Assembly (NCBI GenBank): GCA_020048155.1
Contig: JAIFMY010000074.1
Span: 1 to 40,066, forward strand
DNA: 40,066 nt
Direction: 5' to 3'
Source of the DNA: Bacteroidota bacterium
Lineage (GTDB): Bacteria; Bacteroidota; Bacteroidia; Bacteroidales; DYOH01
Part shown: positions 38,590 to 40,066 of the stretch, one piece after another
Layout of the letters: the number at the start of each line of letters is the position of its first letter
How positions within the stretch are numbered: position 1 is the first letter of the stretch
Position numbers and translations under genes: made by a program
Notes under the pieces: model-generated
The model's input: the letters and a program-made list of their open reading frames with translations, nothing else
Told to the model about the DNA's origin: nothing
Database searches by the model: none

Positions 38590-40066
38590 TTAGAGTCCTA
38601 CAATTCGTTTTATGTCGTTCAGTTTGTTGAGTGCCTGAATGGGGGTGAGGTTGTTCAAATCCATGCTTTTGATCTCGTCGCGCAGTTGCTTTAGTACCGG
38701 ATCGTCGAGCTGGAATATGCTTAGCTGGTAGCCTTCGCGGTGCTTGCTTATGTCTTCTACCTTTTTGGCGGGTGAGTGCGAGTGGCTTGTGACGGCCCCC
38801 TCTAGCTCCGAAAGTATCTGGTTGGCTCTTTCGACCACGCTTTTGGGCAAACCGGCCATCTGGGCTACGTGTATACCAAAACTGTGCTCACTGCCGCCAC
38901 GTTCCAGTTTTCGCAGGAAAATGATTTTGTTGCCCACTTCTTTTACCGATACATTGTAATTTTTGATGCGTGAAAAGTTTTTCTCCATCTCATTGAGCTC
39001 GTGGTAGTGGGTCGCGAACAAGGTCTTGGCTTTGGAGCGAGGATGCTCATGAATGTATTCGGCTATAGACCAGGCAATGGAAATACCATCGTAGGTACTG
39101 GTTCCGCGCCCCAGCTCATCGAATAGCACCAGACTGCGCGATGAGAGGTTGTTGAGTATGCTGGCAGCTTCGTTCATTTCTACCATAAAAGTAGATTCGC
39201 CCGAAGAAATATTGTCGGAAGCCCCTACGCGCGTGAATATTTTATCTACATACCCAAAATTTGCAGCAGTGGCGGGCACAAAACTTCCAATTTGAGCCAT
39301 GAGCACTATGAGCGCCGTTTGCCTGAGCAAAGCCGATTTACCTGCCATATTGGGGCCGGTGATGATGATGATTTGGTTTTCGGTGGTATCCAGGAGTACC
39401 GAGTTCGGAACATAGGTTTCGGTGCGAGGCAATTGCAGTTCAATTACCGGATGGCGGCCATCGGTGATTTCGATGCTGTCGCCATCGTGTACCACCGGTT
39501 TGCTGTAATTACGCTCGCGGGCTATGGTGGCAAAAGATGCCAATACATCGAGCTGGCTCACTATCTGCGCATTGTTTTGCAGTGATGGGATATAAGCCAT
39601 CAGCGAATTCAACAGCTGTGTGTATAGTTCTGCTTCTATTTCATTTATCCGGCTATCTGCATTCAGTATTTTCGATTCAAATTCTTTCAGCTCAGGGGTG
39701 ATGTATCTTTCGGCCGAAACCAGCGTTTGCTTGCGGGTCCAGCTCTGTGGAACCCTGTTTTTGTGCGTATTCCTTACCTCAAAATAATACCCGAATACGC
39801 TGTTGTACCCAATTTTGAGCGAGGGTATGGAAGTGAGTTTTATCTCCTTTTCCTGCATTTCGCGCATAAACTCTTTGGTATTGGTCGAAATTTCTCTCAT
39901 CTCATCCAGTTCCGTGTTTATGCCTTTGCGTATTACACTGCCTTTGTTCAGTTGAACCGGGGCTTCGGGGTCTATTTCAGTCTCTATTTTGTTTTTTACA
40001 GAAATGCAAGATTGAATCTGATTGCCTACTGAAGTGAGTGGCTCGTAATCAGACTCGAGGCAAAGG
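38590..40066 (-). CDS. mutS: DNA mismatch repair protein MutS, C-terminal part (cut by window edge)
   Basis: The frame is open from the stop at 38590 to the window edge, so the first ATG in the window (39900) is internal; 491 residues are visible. The order is lever/core domain ([23 protein letters not shown]), then ATPase (G-P-N-M-A-G-K-S, the long [18 protein letters not shown]), then the helix-turn-helix end. MutS recognises mismatches and starts methyl-independent repair in this phylum. The N-terminal mismatch-binding domain lies outside the window. Confidence 0.96.
   Translation of the reverse strand, partial: LCLESDYEPLTSVGNQIQSCISVKNKIETEIDPEAPVQLNKGSVIRKGINTELDEMREISTNTKEFMREMQEKEIKLTSIPSLKIGYNSVFGYYFEVRNTHKNRVPQSWTRKQTLVSAERYITPELKEFESKILNADSRINEIEAELYTQLLNSLMAYIPSLQNNAQIVSQLDVLASFATIARERNYSKPVVHDGDSIEITDGRHPVIELQLPRTETYVPNSVLLDTTENQIIIITGPNMAGKSALLRQTALIVLMAQIGSFVPATAANFGYVDKIFTRVGASDNISSGESTFMVEMNEAASILNNLSSRSLVLFDELGRGTSTYDGISIAWSIAEYIHEHPRSKAKTLFATHYHELNEMEKNFSRIKNYNVSVKEVGNKIIFLRKLERGGSEHSFGIHVAQMAGLPKSVVERANQILSELEGAVTSHSHSPAKKVEDISKHREGYQLSIFQLDDPVLKQLRDEIKSMDLNNLTPIQALNKLNDIKRIVGL

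Overview
The window comes from a member of the Bacteroidota. The evidence is the gene content (PorD/DUF4835, DUF4249, DUF5777, a Bacteroidota-type RpoZ next to coaBC and bamD, Na+-NQR with ApbE), AT-rich intergenic DNA, little Shine-Dalgarno sequence, and repeated TAnnTTTG-type -7 promoter elements. It respires through multihaem cytochromes and a sodium-pumping NADH dehydrogenase, and PorD suggests a type IX secretion system. No species call is possible from the sequence alone.

Layout. 1-5.1 kb (minus): an edge-truncated ResB-like cytochrome c maturation gene, then a cluster reading hexahaem collagen-like lipoprotein, monohaem lipoprotein, DUF5777 beta-barrel, heptahaem cytochrome, cytochrome b, monohaem cytochrome. 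A divergent FNR-like regulator (5.25 kb) has four candidate Fe-S cysteines and a near-consensus FNR box in its promoter. 6.0-8.3 kb: a VWA/OmpA envelope protein. 8.3-15.5 kb (minus): the conserved run bamD-rpoZ-coaBC-porD-recN-7TM-HD phosphodiesterase, with coaBC split by a frameshift at a 12-base A tract. 15.7-17.5 kb: a membrane PAS-SpoIIE phosphatase. 17.7-24.6 kb: nqrABCDEF, a terminator, then apbE.

24.6-34.4 kb is an accessory island full of palindromic REP-like repeats. It holds a REP-associated tyrosine transposase that carries a copy of the repeat inside its own reading frame; a small orphan protein; a TIR-transmembrane-DUF4384 protein; an exported caspase-like peptidase; an exported FGE-sulfatase-fold protein; and a complete diversity-generating retroelement (DGR): HRDC protein, Avd, reverse transcriptase and template repeat. 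The 121-bp variable repeat at the end of the FGE protein and the template at 32243-32363 differ at 15 positions. All 15 are adenines in the template, and none of the 89 non-adenine positions differs. The best candidate for a new system is therefore a TIR receptor plus a periplasmic caspase plus a retroelement-diversified recognition protein.

34.4-40.1 kb (minus): trxB, a DUF4249 lipoprotein, a zinc-ribbon membrane protein with a 3' frameshift, tRNA-Leu, tRNA-Gly, a thioredoxin-like protein and the C-terminal part of mutS, cut by the window edge.
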